From CAWCUK01 sp963798775 (GTDB taxonomy: Bacteria; Bacteroidota; Ignavibacteria; Ignavibacteriales; Ignavibacteriaceae), in NCBI GenBank assembly GCA_963798775.1, contig CAWCUK010000001.1, positions 992,001 to 1,056,000 of the forward strand: a stretch of 64,000 bases of DNA, written 5' to 3'. Shown piece by piece: positions 26,004-34,603 of the stretch. A program made the translations under genes and the position numbers. The notes beneath the pieces were generated by a model that was not told the origin of the DNA, made no database searches, and saw nothing but the letters and a program-made list of their open reading frames with translations. How positions within the stretch are numbered: position 1 is the first letter of the stretch; every line of letters begins with the position of its first letter.

Positions 26004-26495
26004 ATGGGAAGTGTTAAATGGAATTTAATCATATTCGCGATAGTTTTAGTTTTTGCGGGCATTTTTATTACCCGCAAAATTGGTATTTCCGATATAAAAT
26101 ATGACAGGCAGATTGAAAAGTATAAACAGGAATTACTATACGCGGATAAGAATTTTTATCAAACTTCTATAAAAATAGGAACACCCGCCGCTTTTATGCA
26201 ATATGCGGCAGACGAGGCGGTTATTTTAAGAGAAAATAATCTTCCGCTGGAAGGGAAAATTTCAATTGTAAATATTTATTCCCGGCAGGAAAAGAATTCT
26301 AAATTAAGATGGAATCCTTTGAGAGCTGATGTTTCCCGGTCGGGAGATTTGGGTTATACTTTTGGCAAGTGGGATTATTTAAGCGACAGCGATAAAATAG
26401 CGGCATCCGGTTTTTATGTTACTATTTGGAAAAAACAAGATGACGGAAGCTGGAAGTATGTAGTTGACGGCGGAAGTACTAATCCCGGGAAATAG
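26004..26495 (+). CDS. Membrane-anchored DUF4440/NTF2-like protein
   Basis: A 163-residue protein with one N-terminal membrane helix (residues 5-22) and an exported domain resembling the DUF4440/SnoaL NTF2-like fold: AAFMQYAADEAVILRENN near 52, a middle strand with LRWNPLRADVSRSGDLGYTF, and the closing FYVTIWKKQDDGSWKYVVDGG. This fold binds small ligands or acts as a small enzyme; no catalytic residues can be assigned. I use the ATG at 26004 with GGGGA upstream instead of the longer frame from 25926. Probably co-directional with the TPR gene 55 bases downstream. Confidence 0.7.
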   Translation: MGSVKWNLIIFAIVLVFAGIFITRKIGISDIKYDRQIEKYKQELLYADKNFYQTSIKIGTPAAFMQYAADEAVILRENNLPLEGKISIVNIYSRQEKNSKLRWNPLRADVSRSGDLGYTFGKWDYLSDSDKIAASGFYVTIWKKQDDGSWKYVVDGGSTNPGK

Positions 26496-26550
26496 GTCCA
26501 AATTAATTTTCCTGGCAAAATAATTTCAATCATTTTTTAGGAGCAGTTTT

Positions 26551-27312
26551 ATGCCGAAGAGATTTTTTATCCTTTTTATTTTAATTATTCCGTTCCTCTT
26601 AAACGCTCAGGATGTAAAAGATTTGCTTAATAAAGGTGATGAAGCATATAATAAGTTCAATAATATTGAAGCGATTAATTATTATGAAAAAGCATATCGG
26701 CAAACTCCCGATAATTATGATGTTTTATTCCGTTTATCACGGACATATAACGATGCCGGAGAAGAGTTAAAAGATCTTAATAAAAAAGATGAAGCCGAAA
26801 GTTATATGAATAAAGCGCTCGATTTTTCACAGAAATTTGTAGAACAGTATCCTGATAGCGCCGCCGCTTATAGTTTTCTTGCAGTATCATACGGAAATGT
26901 AGCGTTATTTAAAGGAAGTAAAGAGAAGGTAAAATACGCTCATAAAGTTGAAGATAATGCTAAAAAAGCAATGTCTCTTAATCCCGATTTTTATCTGCCC
27001 TACCTGATTCTTGGTATTTATAATAGAGAAATAGCAAGTTTAAGCTGGCTAGAAAGAACTTTTGCAAATGCCTTTTTTGGCAATGTGCCGCAAGGAAGTT
27101 ATGAAGCTTCCAAAAAATATTTAACTAAAGCTTTGGAAATAAAGCCGGAATTGGTTGACGCGACTTATGAATTGGCTAAAACTTACGGCGAGCTTGATAA
27201 TGAAGAAAAAGAGGTTGAGCTTCTTCAAAAAGTTTTAAAGATGCCCAACCATAGTTTTCGTGATAAATATGTAAAAACTAAATCAAAAGCTTTACTGAAA
27301 GATTTGGAATAA
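26551..27312 (+). CDS. Secreted tetratricopeptide repeat protein
   Basis: A 253-residue protein with a signal peptide (residues 1-19, ending LLNAQ) and TPR helices at about 24-60, 62-100, 105-140 and 185-245 (for example AINYYEKAYRQTPDNYDVLF and AKKAMSLNPDFYLPYLILG). It resembles the RMD1/PTPIP51-like regulator of microtubule dynamics TPR group that is widespread in bacteria. TPR proteins of this sort scaffold envelope complexes; no partner can be named. It ends one base before the convergent rhodanese gene, leaving no room for a separate terminator. Confidence 0.75.
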   Translation: MPKRFFILFILIIPFLLNAQDVKDLLNKGDEAYNKFNNIEAINYYEKAYRQTPDNYDVLFRLSRTYNDAGEELKDLNKKDEAESYMNKALDFSQKFVEQYPDSAAAYSFLAVSYGNVALFKGSKEKVKYAHKVEDNAKKAMSLNPDFYLPYLILGIYNREIASLSWLERTFANAFFGNVPQGSYEASKKYLTKALEIKPELVDATYELAKTYGELDNEEKEVELLQKVLKMPNHSFRDKYVKTKSKALLKDLE

Positions 27313-27313
27313 T

Positions 27314-27715
27314 TTATTCTTCCTTATTCGTTTGTTCTGATTTTCTGAATTCTGTCATTCCGCCTTTTACGTTTACGGCATTGTAACCGTGCTTTAATAA
27401 AATTTCCGTTCCGATATGGGAACGATGGCCGGTTCTGCAAATAACCGCTATTTCTTTATCTTTATATTTTTTTAGTTCATCAACCCTTTTATCGAGTGAT
27501 TGAACGGGAATGTTTATAACTCCGTCAATATGGCCAAGCGGACCTTTTAATTCTTCAGGCGTTCTTACGTCAAGAACAACAAGATCAGGGTTCGCTTTCA
27601 TTTCTTTTCTAAGTTCATTAACAGTAAAAGATTTTACCGAATCCTGCTGTGCACACGCCGAAACGCTTACCATAAAAACAATAATTCCTAAATACATCAA
27701 AACGATTTTTTTCAT
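27314..27715 (-). CDS. Exported rhodanese-domain lipoprotein
   Basis: A 133-residue single-domain rhodanese. Residues 1-22 form a lipoprotein signal with VSVSAC before the cleavage site; the rhodanese domain follows with VVLDVRTPEELKGPLGHIDG near 46 and the active-site loop AVICRTGHRSH near 90, where the cysteine accepts sulfane sulfur. It is the last gene of a run sigma factor, anti-sigma, OsmC, FmdB-like, rhodanese, all on the minus strand with gaps of 11 to 42 bases, which suggests a thiol or peroxide stress regulon. The role in that set is inferred. Confidence 0.88.
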   Translation of the reverse strand: MKKIVLMYLGIIVFMVSVSACAQQDSVKSFTVNELRKEMKANPDLVVLDVRTPEELKGPLGHIDGVINIPVQSLDKRVDELKKYKDKEIAVICRTGHRSHIGTEILLKHGYNAVNVKGGMTEFRKSEQTNKEE

Positions 27716-27736
27716 TATACCTTCCTTTTTTTTCTG

Positions 27737-27982
27737 CTAATTTAAACCACACATTCCTGAAGCACAACCCGAAGGTGCGGGAATATCACAATTTCCACTG
27801 GCGCAGCCGCCGCTGTTGTAATCTGAACTCCCGCTAAAACTAGCGCTGAAAGCAGAAAATAATTTCTTGTTATTTTTTGATTGACACTTCGGGCAGATTA
27901 CTTCTTCTTCATGTTTTGTCGATTTATGAAGAACTTCATGTTTAGTATTACAATCAGCGCATTTATATTCAAATATAGGCAT
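27737..27982 (-). CDS. FmdB-type zinc ribbon protein with cysteine-rich tail
   Basis: An 81-residue protein. The N-terminal zinc ribbon is MPIFEYKCADCNTKHEVLHK followed by EEVICPKCQSKN, two CxxC pairs about 22 residues apart as in FmdB/CxxC_CXXC_SSSS proteins. The tail adds GGCASGNCDIPAPSGCASGM and a final cysteine, five more cysteines in glycine/serine-rich context. Such proteins are regulators or zinc/thiol buffers of unknown detail. Position between OsmC and rhodanese supports a thiol-related role. Confidence 0.85.
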   Translation of the reverse strand: MPIFEYKCADCNTKHEVLHKSTKHEEEVICPKCQSKNNKKLFSAFSASFSGSSDYNSGGCASGNCDIPAPSGCASGMCGLN

Positions 27983-27993
27983 TTTTTGACCCC

Positions 27994-28425
27994 TTAAATT
28001 AAAACTTCCGGTGATAAAATAATTTTGGTTTTCATTGAGTTAGAAATTAAACATGCTTTTTCCGATTTCTCAATAATTCTTTCCGCCCGTTCTAAATCCT
28101 TTTCTTGTTTTACTTTTATTACCGGCTTCAGTTCTATTTCGGAAATCATAAATTTTCCGTCAACTCTTTCCAACTTACCTTTCCCGGTACATTTAAATGC
28201 TTCAAACTCAAGCTTGGAATTTTCCGCGATCGCCAGGAAAGTTGTCATCAAACAAATATTAGCCGAAGCTACGAATAAATGTTCTGGTGACCAAATATTC
28301 GGAATTCCCTGCGGAAATTCCGGCGGTGTAGCGACTTCGAATGTTTTTAAAGTTGGCGCGGAAAGTTCACCCAGCCTTCCGTTTTTCCATTCAACTGTGG
28401 TTTCGTAAAAATGTGTGTTTTCCAT
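27994..28425 (-). CDS. OsmC/Ohr family peroxiredoxin-like protein
   Basis: A 143-residue OsmC-fold protein that, by family, reduces organic hydroperoxides using two cysteines. Both are present: SPEHLFVASANICLMTTFLA near residue 47 and RIIEKSEKACLISNSMKTKI near 116. The N-terminal TTVEWKNGRLGELSAP is the usual beta-strand opening. It lies 42 bases after the anti-sigma gene on the same strand, with an ATG preceded by AGGGAA. Substrate choice between organic peroxide and other electrophiles cannot be read from sequence. Confidence 0.9.
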   Translation of the reverse strand: MENTHFYETTVEWKNGRLGELSAPTLKTFEVATPPEFPQGIPNIWSPEHLFVASANICLMTTFLAIAENSKLEFEAFKCTGKGKLERVDGKFMISEIELKPVIKVKQEKDLERAERIIEKSEKACLISNSMKTKIILSPEVLI

Positions 28426-28467
28426 AATTCCCTTTTTTTTGAATGATTGAAAGAGGAAGCCGTATAT

Positions 28468-28704
28468 CTATTCGGATAAACCTAGAACTGACATCAGCCG
28501 TTCATGCGCTTTTGGGGGAAGTTCAACTTCATACTTTTTGTAAAAATCTATTGTTATTTCAACCGATTTGAAATAATTCTTACAATCGCTGCATCTGTCC
28601 AAATGTTCCTTAATCGCGATACATTTGGCCGAATTAAGTTCTTCACCAAGACTTTCGCATATATGATGAACAACATCTTTACAAGAAACTTTTGTCTCAT
28701 TCAT
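28468..28704 (-). CDS. Zinc-finger anti-sigma factor (ZAS type)
   Basis: A 78-residue protein with the zinc anti-sigma motif HLDRCSDC (H-x3-C-x2-C) near residue 32 and two further cysteines upstream (SCKDVVHHICES, SAKCIAIKEH). There is no membrane segment, so it is cytosolic. Cytosolic ZAS proteins such as RsrA release their sigma factor when the zinc thiolates are oxidised. The ATG overlaps the sigma factor stop (ATGA), so the pair is translationally coupled. Redox sensing is inferred from the cysteine pattern and the thiol-related genes downstream. Confidence 0.82.
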   Translation of the reverse strand: MNETKVSCKDVVHHICESLGEELNSAKCIAIKEHLDRCSDCKNYFKSVEITIDFYKKYEVELPPKAHERLMSVLGLSE

Positions 28705-29279
28705 TTTGTTAAAGCCTCACTTATTTCTTTTCTTAGAAACGCTCTTGCTCTATGCAGCCGCGATTTTACCGCCGGAACAGACAAATCAGTCGCTTCGCCG
28801 GTTTCTTCCGTAGAAAGCCCTTCCACATCCCGGAGCAGAAAAACAACTCTGTAATCCGGGGAAAGTTTTTGAATAGCGTCATCTAAAACTTTCTTCAGTT
28901 CCTCATTCTCAATCGAAAACGAAGGAAGAGTTTTCCAGTCGGCCGCAAATTTATTTTCATATAAACCATCTTCGTCATTGTCAATAGAAACAGTCTGATG
29001 TTTTTTCTTCCTATATTCCATTAGGCAGTGATTAGAAACAATTCTGTATAGCCAGGTGGAAAGTTTAGATTTTCCGTCAAACTGATGAAGAGACTTTACC
29101 ATACTTAGAAAAGTTTCCTGCATAGAATTTTCTGCTCTTTCCGGATCTCTGCAGATCTTAAAAGCGAATTTATATACAGTCTCCTCGTATTTTTTAACCA
29201 GCTCGGAAAGAGCTTTTTTATCTCCTTCTTGGGCGGCTTTTATTAATTCATTTTCACTCATCTGATGCAATACTTTCAA
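28701..29279 (-). CDS. ECF-type RNA polymerase sigma factor (RpoE/SigR-like)
   Basis: A 192-residue ECF sigma factor. Region 2 is ALSELVKKYEETVYKFAFKI and SMQETFLSMVKSLHQFDGKS with STWLYRIVSNHCLMEYRKKK; region 4 is LSPDYRVVFLLRDVEGLSTE and VPAVKSRLHRARAFLRKEIS. The start is TTG at 29279, supported by AGGTGA seven bases upstream; an ATG six codons later has no such site. It leads a likely five-gene operon with its anti-sigma factor, OsmC, an FmdB-like zinc ribbon and a rhodanese. Autoregulation is expected for such pairs but no promoter motif was identified. Confidence 0.92.
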   Translation of the reverse strand: MKVLHQMSENELIKAAQEGDKKALSELVKKYEETVYKFAFKICRDPERAENSMQETFLSMVKSLHQFDGKSKLSTWLYRIVSNHCLMEYRKKKHQTVSIDNDEDGLYENKFAADWKTLPSFSIENEELKKVLDDAIQKLSPDYRVVFLLRDVEGLSTEETGEATDLSVPAVKSRLHRARAFLRKEISEALTK

Positions 29280-29306
29280 TTTAGATTCACCTAAATTTAA
29301 ATAATT

Positions 29307-29942
29307 TTATACTTGAATAACATTTTCCGGTTTCATTTCTAAACTGCGCCACAAATACCAGCAGGCAATAGAATTATACGGTTCCCAGCCGTTTTTTTTA
29401 GAAATTCTTCTAATTTTATTTTCATCCGGAAGCTCTTTAAGTTCATACAGATTTTTTATCGCTCGTTTTATTCCTAAATCTCCTACGGGAAGAATATTAG
29501 GCCTTGCAAGTGTAAAAATTAGAAACATATGAACGGTCCAAACGCCAATTCCTTTTACTTTGGTTAATTCTTCTATTATTTCTTCATCTGATTTTTTCCC
29601 GATTCCTCTAAAATGCACTTCCCCGCTTATAATTTTTTCGGCAAGATCTTTAATATATTTAACCTTCGCGTTTGATAAACCGAGCGCTCTTAAGGCTTCA
29701 TGCGACGCGGCCGCTATTTTTTCGGGAGCGGGATCTCCTCCAAAAAAATCGAGAAAACGCCCGTTAATTATTTGCGCGACAATCATCGATAACTGCTGTC
29801 CCACAATCGCTCTTACTAACAGCAGATAGTAATTTTTTCTCGGCTTTAACGCGTATGGTTCCGAGGAATCTATTATTTTTGCTAAACGTTTATCGTTGTT
29901 ATAAATATGGATTATGCCGTTTTCTCTTTCGATAGAATTCAT
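29307..29942 (-). CDS. DNA-3-methyladenine glycosylase II (AlkA-like, HhH-GPD)
   Basis: Base-excision repair glycosylase removing alkylated purines. The helix-hairpin-helix is ELTKVKGIGVWTVHMFLIFT near residue 126 and the catalytic aspartate lies in LPVGDLGIKRAIKNLY near 154, as in AlkA. The YLLLVRAIVGQQLSMIVAQI helix near 40 is typical. Length of 211 matches short AlkA/MAG forms lacking the N-terminal domain of E. coli AlkA. It is followed by the redox ECF operon on the same strand, 27 bases upstream of the sigma start, so it might be part of the same transcript. Confidence 0.88.
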   Translation of the reverse strand: MNSIERENGIIHIYNNDKRLAKIIDSSEPYALKPRKNYYLLLVRAIVGQQLSMIVAQIINGRFLDFFGGDPAPEKIAAASHEALRALGLSNAKVKYIKDLAEKIISGEVHFRGIGKKSDEEIIEELTKVKGIGVWTVHMFLIFTLARPNILPVGDLGIKRAIKNLYELKELPDENKIRRISKKNGWEPYNSIACWYLWRSLEMKPENVIQV

Positions 29943-29992
29943 TATAATAAGTTCTGTTTTGTTAAATATTATTTCAAATATAATTTAAAAAG

Positions 29993-32386
29993 ATGTCTCA
30001 AACTAAAAATTTATCGGACGTTATAAAGAATAAACTGTTCAGCGGAATTAATGAACAGAACCTTCGGTTTAAGTTAAATCAAAAAGATTTTGAAGAAGTA
30101 AAAGAAGGTGAAATCTTATATAAAAAAGGGGATAAAAGCGAATATCTTTACTTAATTATAAACGGTGAGGTTAAATTAAAAATTCCGGGAGTTTTTAGCA
30201 GCCCGATAATATTAAGAAAAGTTAAAGATGAATATTTCGGTGAAAAAGAACTGCTGGAATCAACCGCGAGAACTTCTTCCGCTGTAGCCGACACAGACTG
30301 CCTGCTCTACAAAATTAAGAATAATATTTTAAGAGCATTAATAAATAATCATCACATAATTTATAAACATTTGATGAATGAAACGGAAGAGGAACAACCC
30401 GAAGAAGACGGGATACATTTTACTTCAAATTTTGAAGAAACAAACGAAACTTTAGTTGAAGACGATGAGTTTGTTGAAGACGATGAGATGGTTGAAGATG
30501 ATAATATGATTGAAAGCGAAGACGAAATAACCTTGAACAAAGATGAAACAGAAGAAATAAATGAAGAGCAGCCGGAAGAAAATATTCCCGAAGAGAATAG
30601 TTTTTGGGACAAAAACAGATTTACCGACGCGGATAATATTATTCCCGAAGAACATAATGAAGGAACTTTAGACACAGAAAATCCTTATGAAGCCGAAGTA
30701 GATTTTCCGGATGAAATTCCTCCTTTAGAACCTAAGCAAGAAGAACAATTTGAAGAAGAAACCGAAGATTTATTCGCTGAAGAAGATGTAACTCCGGAAG
30801 AAGAACAGAATACGGAACCGGAAGTAAGTGAAGAATTTTTAAAATGGGATTTTTCAGAAGGCGGTGCTAATGAAACTGAGGCTGATGAGGATGAAAAAGA
30901 AGAAACAAATTTTGAAGAACCCGACCATGAAGAATCTACGCCGGAAGAAAAACCTTTATTTGAATCGCATTCTTTAGAAGAATTATATACTCCGCCTATA
31001 GAAGAAGAAAAACCGGAAGACGAGGATATGTCTTTCCCCGAAGCTGCTGATTTTAATTCAGAAGAATATGAAGGAATGCCTGCCTCCGCTTATTTAAACA
31101 ATTTCCACGAAGAGGAAAATCCGGCCGATGAAGAAGAACAGTATGAAGAAGAAGGAAATTTTAGCGAAGAAGAAACTGAAAATGAATTAAACGAACAACT
31201 TGAAGAAAAAATTCCGGAAGAAGAAAAAGATATGGCTCTTTTAAAACCAATAATAGATTCACTGCAGAAAATAAATAGCACGGCAAATTTACACGAAACA
31301 ATTTTGGCTGTATCGGAAGAAGCAGCGGCTTTAACCGACGCGGAGGCCGGAAGATTATTTCTTATAGATCGCCTTCATAATGAAATATGGACTGTTCAGC
31401 AAGGAGCGGAAAATCAAGAAATCAGATTAAATTTGGAAGAAGGTTTAATCGGTACCGCGATTGAAAAGGAAGAAATAATCAGTATTCCCGATTTAATTTC
31501 AGATCCCCGTTTCGAACCGGAAATTGAAGGCGTTGAAGGAATGCATCATTTATCTTTACTTTATTTTCCTATTAAAAATAAAGAAGAACGGTTAATTGCT
31601 TTACTTCAGCTATTTAACAGCAGAAACAGTGAATTTTCTAAATCCGATGAAGAACTTCTTGTATCGCTTTCTCCTTCCTTTGCTTCAGCACTAGAAAAGG
31701 CAAAATTAGAAACAACTTTTTCGAAGAAAGATAAATTAAATTCACTGAGCCGGCTTGCTAATTTTTTACTGACGGATATTAAACGTCCTATTTTAAGCAT
31801 AAACAATTATATAGAACATATTAAGAAAGAAGCACTGCCAGAAAATTCACAGCAAATTTTAGCGATGCTTAATAAACAGGCTAATTCGGTTGTTGATCTT
31901 GTTCAATCTGTTCAAAATTTTGCGGAAGAAAAAGAACCGCCGCGACAATCGAAAGAAAATTTTAGAGAAGTTATGGATGATGTTTTAGCTCTTCTTGCCG
32001 AATATGTTGAAACTCGCAATGTAAAGCTTTTCAAAAAGTATCAAGTAACTGCCGAAGTAAAAATAAATAAGAAGGAATTTTATCAAGCATGCTACCAAAT
32101 AGCTAAAAACGCGTGCGACGCAATGCCCGGCGGCGGCAATCTTTATGTTACGATTAGGAAAGAAGGCAGTTCGGTTAGAATTGATTTTAAAGATTCGGGC
32201 AAAGGAATTCCTACTGAAATTATTGAAAAAATTTACGAGCCTTTCTTCTCGTTTGATAAAAAAAACGCTACCGGATTGGGTTTATCTTTAGCTAAAAAGA
32301 TTCTAAAAGATCATAGTGGCAGTATTTCTGTTAAAAGCACCGAAGGCAGCGGCACAACAGTAAGTATTTTTCTGCCTACAGCTTAG
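29993..32386 (+). CDS. cNMP-binding, GAF and HATPase sensor without phospho-accepting histidine
   Basis: A 797-residue cytoplasmic protein. Residues about 20-125 form a cyclic nucleotide-binding-like domain (GEILYKKGDKSEYLYLIING, YFGEKELLESTARTSSAVAD). Residues about 130-410 are a very acidic, glutamate-rich disordered stretch. A GAF domain follows (about 425-575, LFLIDRLHNEIWTVQQGAEN onward), then a DHp-like helix and a HATPase domain with N box YQIAKNACDAMPGGG, DSGKGIP, and GLGLSLAKKIL. In the DHp helix the usual H-E/D-I-K-N-P is T-D-I-K-R-P, with Thr594 in place of histidine, so classical autophosphorylation is unlikely. It starts an operon with miaA, GT2 and the oxidase genes. Confidence 0.8.
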   Translation: MSQTKNLSDVIKNKLFSGINEQNLRFKLNQKDFEEVKEGEILYKKGDKSEYLYLIINGEVKLKIPGVFSSPIILRKVKDEYFGEKELLESTARTSSAVADTDCLLYKIKNNILRALINNHHIIYKHLMNETEEEQPEEDGIHFTSNFEETNETLVEDDEFVEDDEMVEDDNMIESEDEITLNKDETEEINEEQPEENIPEENSFWDKNRFTDADNIIPEEHNEGTLDTENPYEAEVDFPDEIPPLEPKQEEQFEEETEDLFAEEDVTPEEEQNTEPEVSEEFLKWDFSEGGANETEADEDEKEETNFEEPDHEESTPEEKPLFESHSLEELYTPPIEEEKPEDEDMSFPEAADFNSEEYEGMPASAYLNNFHEEENPADEEEQYEEEGNFSEEETENELNEQLEEKIPEEEKDMALLKPIIDSLQKINSTANLHETILAVSEEAAALTDAEAGRLFLIDRLHNEIWTVQQGAENQEIRLNLEEGLIGTAIEKEEIISIPDLISDPRFEPEIEGVEGMHHLSLLYFPIKNKEERLIALLQLFNSRNSEFSKSDEELLVSLSPSFASALEKAKLETTFSKKDKLNSLSRLANFLLTDIKRPILSINNYIEHIKKEALPENSQQILAMLNKQANSVVDLVQSVQNFAEEKEPPRQSKENFREVMDDVLALLAEYVETRNVKLFKKYQVTAEVKINKKEFYQACYQIAKNACDAMPGGGNLYVTIRKEGSSVRIDFKDSGKGIPTEIIEKIYEPFFSFDKKNATGLGLSLAKKILKDHSGSISVKSTEGSGTTVSIFLPTA

Positions 32387-32400
32387 AAATATTAGATCTC

Positions 32401-33307
32401 GTGGAATATAATTTAATTACCATACTCGGCCCCACAGCAACCGGGAAAACTAAATTAGCCGCGCGAATTGCGGCTGAATTTTCCGGGGAAATAATTTCCG
32501 CCGATTCCCGCCAGGTTTACCGGAGAATGGATATTGGCACGGGAAAAGATTTGGCGGATTATGTTGTCGATGGAGTTTCAATTCCTTTTCATTTAATTGA
32601 TGTAATAAATCCGGAAGAAGAATTCGATCTTTACAAGTATATTCTTTTGTTTAATAATGCTTACGCGGAAATAAGCGGGAGATTGAAAACTCCAATTTTA
32701 TGCGGCGGAACGGGAATGTACTTAAGCGCGGTTCTTCAAAATTATAAATTAAAACACGCTGATTTTAGTTCTGCTGAATATGAAAAACTAAATCAACTAA
32801 ATATTGATGCACTACAAAATCATTTGCTGAAATTAAATCCCGCGCTTCATAATACAACTGATCTTCTTGATAAAGAAAGAATTATAAAAGCAATTTTAGT
32901 TGCCGAATCAAATCAAAAAGATATTCATCCATTAAAAAATATTTCTCCTTTTGTTATCGGAGTAAAACTTGAACGAGAAGAAATAAAAAGGAGAATTACC
33001 GCAAGGTTAAAGCAAAGATTAGAAAACGGAATGATTGAAGAAGTAAAAGACTTTACTCGCTTCCGGCGTTACTTATGAAAAGCTAAAATTTTTTGGGCTT
33101 GAGTATAAATTTATTTCCCAGTATTTAATGGGTGAATTAAACTACAACAATATGTTTCAAAAACTTAACAGCGCGATTCATCAATTCGCCAAAAGGCAGT
33201 CTACCTGGTTTAGAAAAATGGAAAAGGAAGGCGTAAAAATAAATTGGATTGAAGGCTCGGATTTTGATTCCGCTAAAAAATTACTAGTTCAGTCTTACTT
33301 CAAATAA
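32401..33307 (+). CDS. miaA: tRNA dimethylallyltransferase, frameshifted
   Basis: Transfers dimethylallyl from DMAPP to A37 of tRNAs reading UNN codons. The P-loop ILGPTATGKTKLAARIA is near residue 8, the DSRQVYRRMDIGTGKD segment near 35, and GGTGMYLSAVL near 102. The frame breaks near 33053 by one extra T in CTTTACTC; removing it restores KDLLASGVTYEKLKFFGLEY and the C-terminal tRNA-binding block HQFAKRQSTWFRKME, giving 301 residues. GTG start 14 bases after the sensor gene stop suggests one operon. The enzyme identity is certain; the break is probably an error. Confidence 0.9.
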
Positions 33308-33316
33308 TTATTGAAT

Positions 33317-34603
33317 ATGCAGAAAAAAGATCTACCTGAAAGAGTTAAAAAATATTTAGAAAAGTACGCAAGCGATAAATGGATTTTGAATTATGATAAT
33401 CAGCCGTTTTCATCTGCTGTTGTAATTCCCGTACTCGCCGAATTAAAAAATTTAAAACGTCTGCTTTATTCACTCGAAGAAAACGATTCCGATTTTGTTT
33501 ATACCACACTTTTCATTTTTGTTGTAAACAATAAAGCTTCGGCGGAAAGTAAAGTTAAAGAGAATAATAAAAATTGCATCTCATTTCTGAATTCTTATAA
33601 ATCCGGTAAAATTAGAGTTGCTTATATCGACGCTTCTTCGCCGGGAAATGAATTAAACGAAAAAGACGGCGGAGTAGGTTTAGCCCGCAAAATAGGGCTG
33701 GATCTTGCTGTCGCCGAATTTGATTATTCTTCTACTCTAAAAAATAATTTAGTTTGTCTTGATGCCGACTGCACGGTAAGCAGTAATTATCTCGATGAAA
33801 TTTCAACTCAATTTAATTATGAAAATATTTCTGCGGCTGTAATAAATTTTGAGCATGATACCGATGATAAAGAAACTTCGGAAGCGATAATTTGTTATGA
33901 AATTTTTCTTCGTTATTATGTGCTGGGACTTCAATACTCCGGCTCTCCTTTCGCTTTCCATACAATCGGTTCATCAATGGCCTGCGATTATGAAAGCTAC
34001 ATAAAAGTTGAAGGAATGAATAAAAGAAAAGCGGCTGAGGATTTTTATTTCCTTGAAAAGCTCGCGAAGAATGTGAAAATAAACCGGATAAAAAATGCGA
34101 CAGTCTTCCCTTCTTCGCGCGGTTCATGGCGCGTGCCGTTTGGAACGGGACAAAGAGTTAACCGCTTTTTAACTCACACTCAAAATGAATATTTGCTTTA
34201 CAATCCCGCTTCTTTTATTATTTTAAAAGAATGGCTGAACGCTTTTAATAACAGCACAAAAAGCGCGGAAGAATATTTATATATTGCGTCCCGCATAAAT
34301 GAAGAATTGCATAATTTTTTGAAAACTCAAAATTTTGAGAATGACTGGAATAAAATTTTATCTCATTCATCTTCCGAAAAACAAGCAGCTTTGCAAAAGA
34401 AAAGATGGTTTGACGGATTTAGGACTTTAAAATTAATTCATCATTTAAGAGATACTGATTTTTCGCAAGTAAATATGTTTGACGCGCTTGATGATATTTT
34501 TGTGAAAATGAACGGCAAAAATATATTGAGAGAAAATTCAATTCCTTCTCTAAAAATTCAAAAAGAATATTTAACAGAATTAAGAAGACTAAATAATTTA
34601 TGA
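33317..34603 (+). CDS. Glycosyltransferase family 2-like protein
   Basis: A 428-residue GT-A fold protein. The opening strand is SSAVVIPVLAELKNLKRLLY near residue 29, the metal-binding DxD is NNLVCLDADCTVSSNYLDE near 144, and the later acidic pair is KRKAAEDFYFLEKLAKNVK near 237, a pattern of inverting GT2 enzymes. The C-terminal 130 residues have no recognised family. No membrane segments, so it acts in the cytoplasm. I use the ATG at 33317; the TTG at 33311 is possible. Substrate unknown. It lies ten bases after miaA and overlaps the oxidase gene by four bases, so it belongs to the same operon. Confidence 0.78.
   Translation: MQKKDLPERVKKYLEKYASDKWILNYDNQPFSSAVVIPVLAELKNLKRLLYSLEENDSDFVYTTLFIFVVNNKASAESKVKENNKNCISFLNSYKSGKIRVAYIDASSPGNELNEKDGGVGLARKIGLDLAVAEFDYSSTLKNNLVCLDADCTVSSNYLDEISTQFNYENISAAVINFEHDTDDKETSEAIICYEIFLRYYVLGLQYSGSPFAFHTIGSSMACDYESYIKVEGMNKRKAAEDFYFLEKLAKNVKINRIKNATVFPSSRGSWRVPFGTGQRVNRFLTHTQNEYLLYNPASFIILKEWLNAFNNSTKSAEEYLYIASRINEELHNFLKTQNFENDWNKILSHSSSEKQAALQKKRWFDGFRTLKLIHHLRDTDFSQVNMFDALDDIFVKMNGKNILRENSIPSLKIQKEYLTELRRLNNL

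Noticed and set aside
30361..30675. Serine-rich open frames opposite the acidic insert of the sensor gene
   Set aside because: They result from the GAA/GAT-rich composition of the coding strand; serine-rich TTC/TCT runs are the expected shadow.
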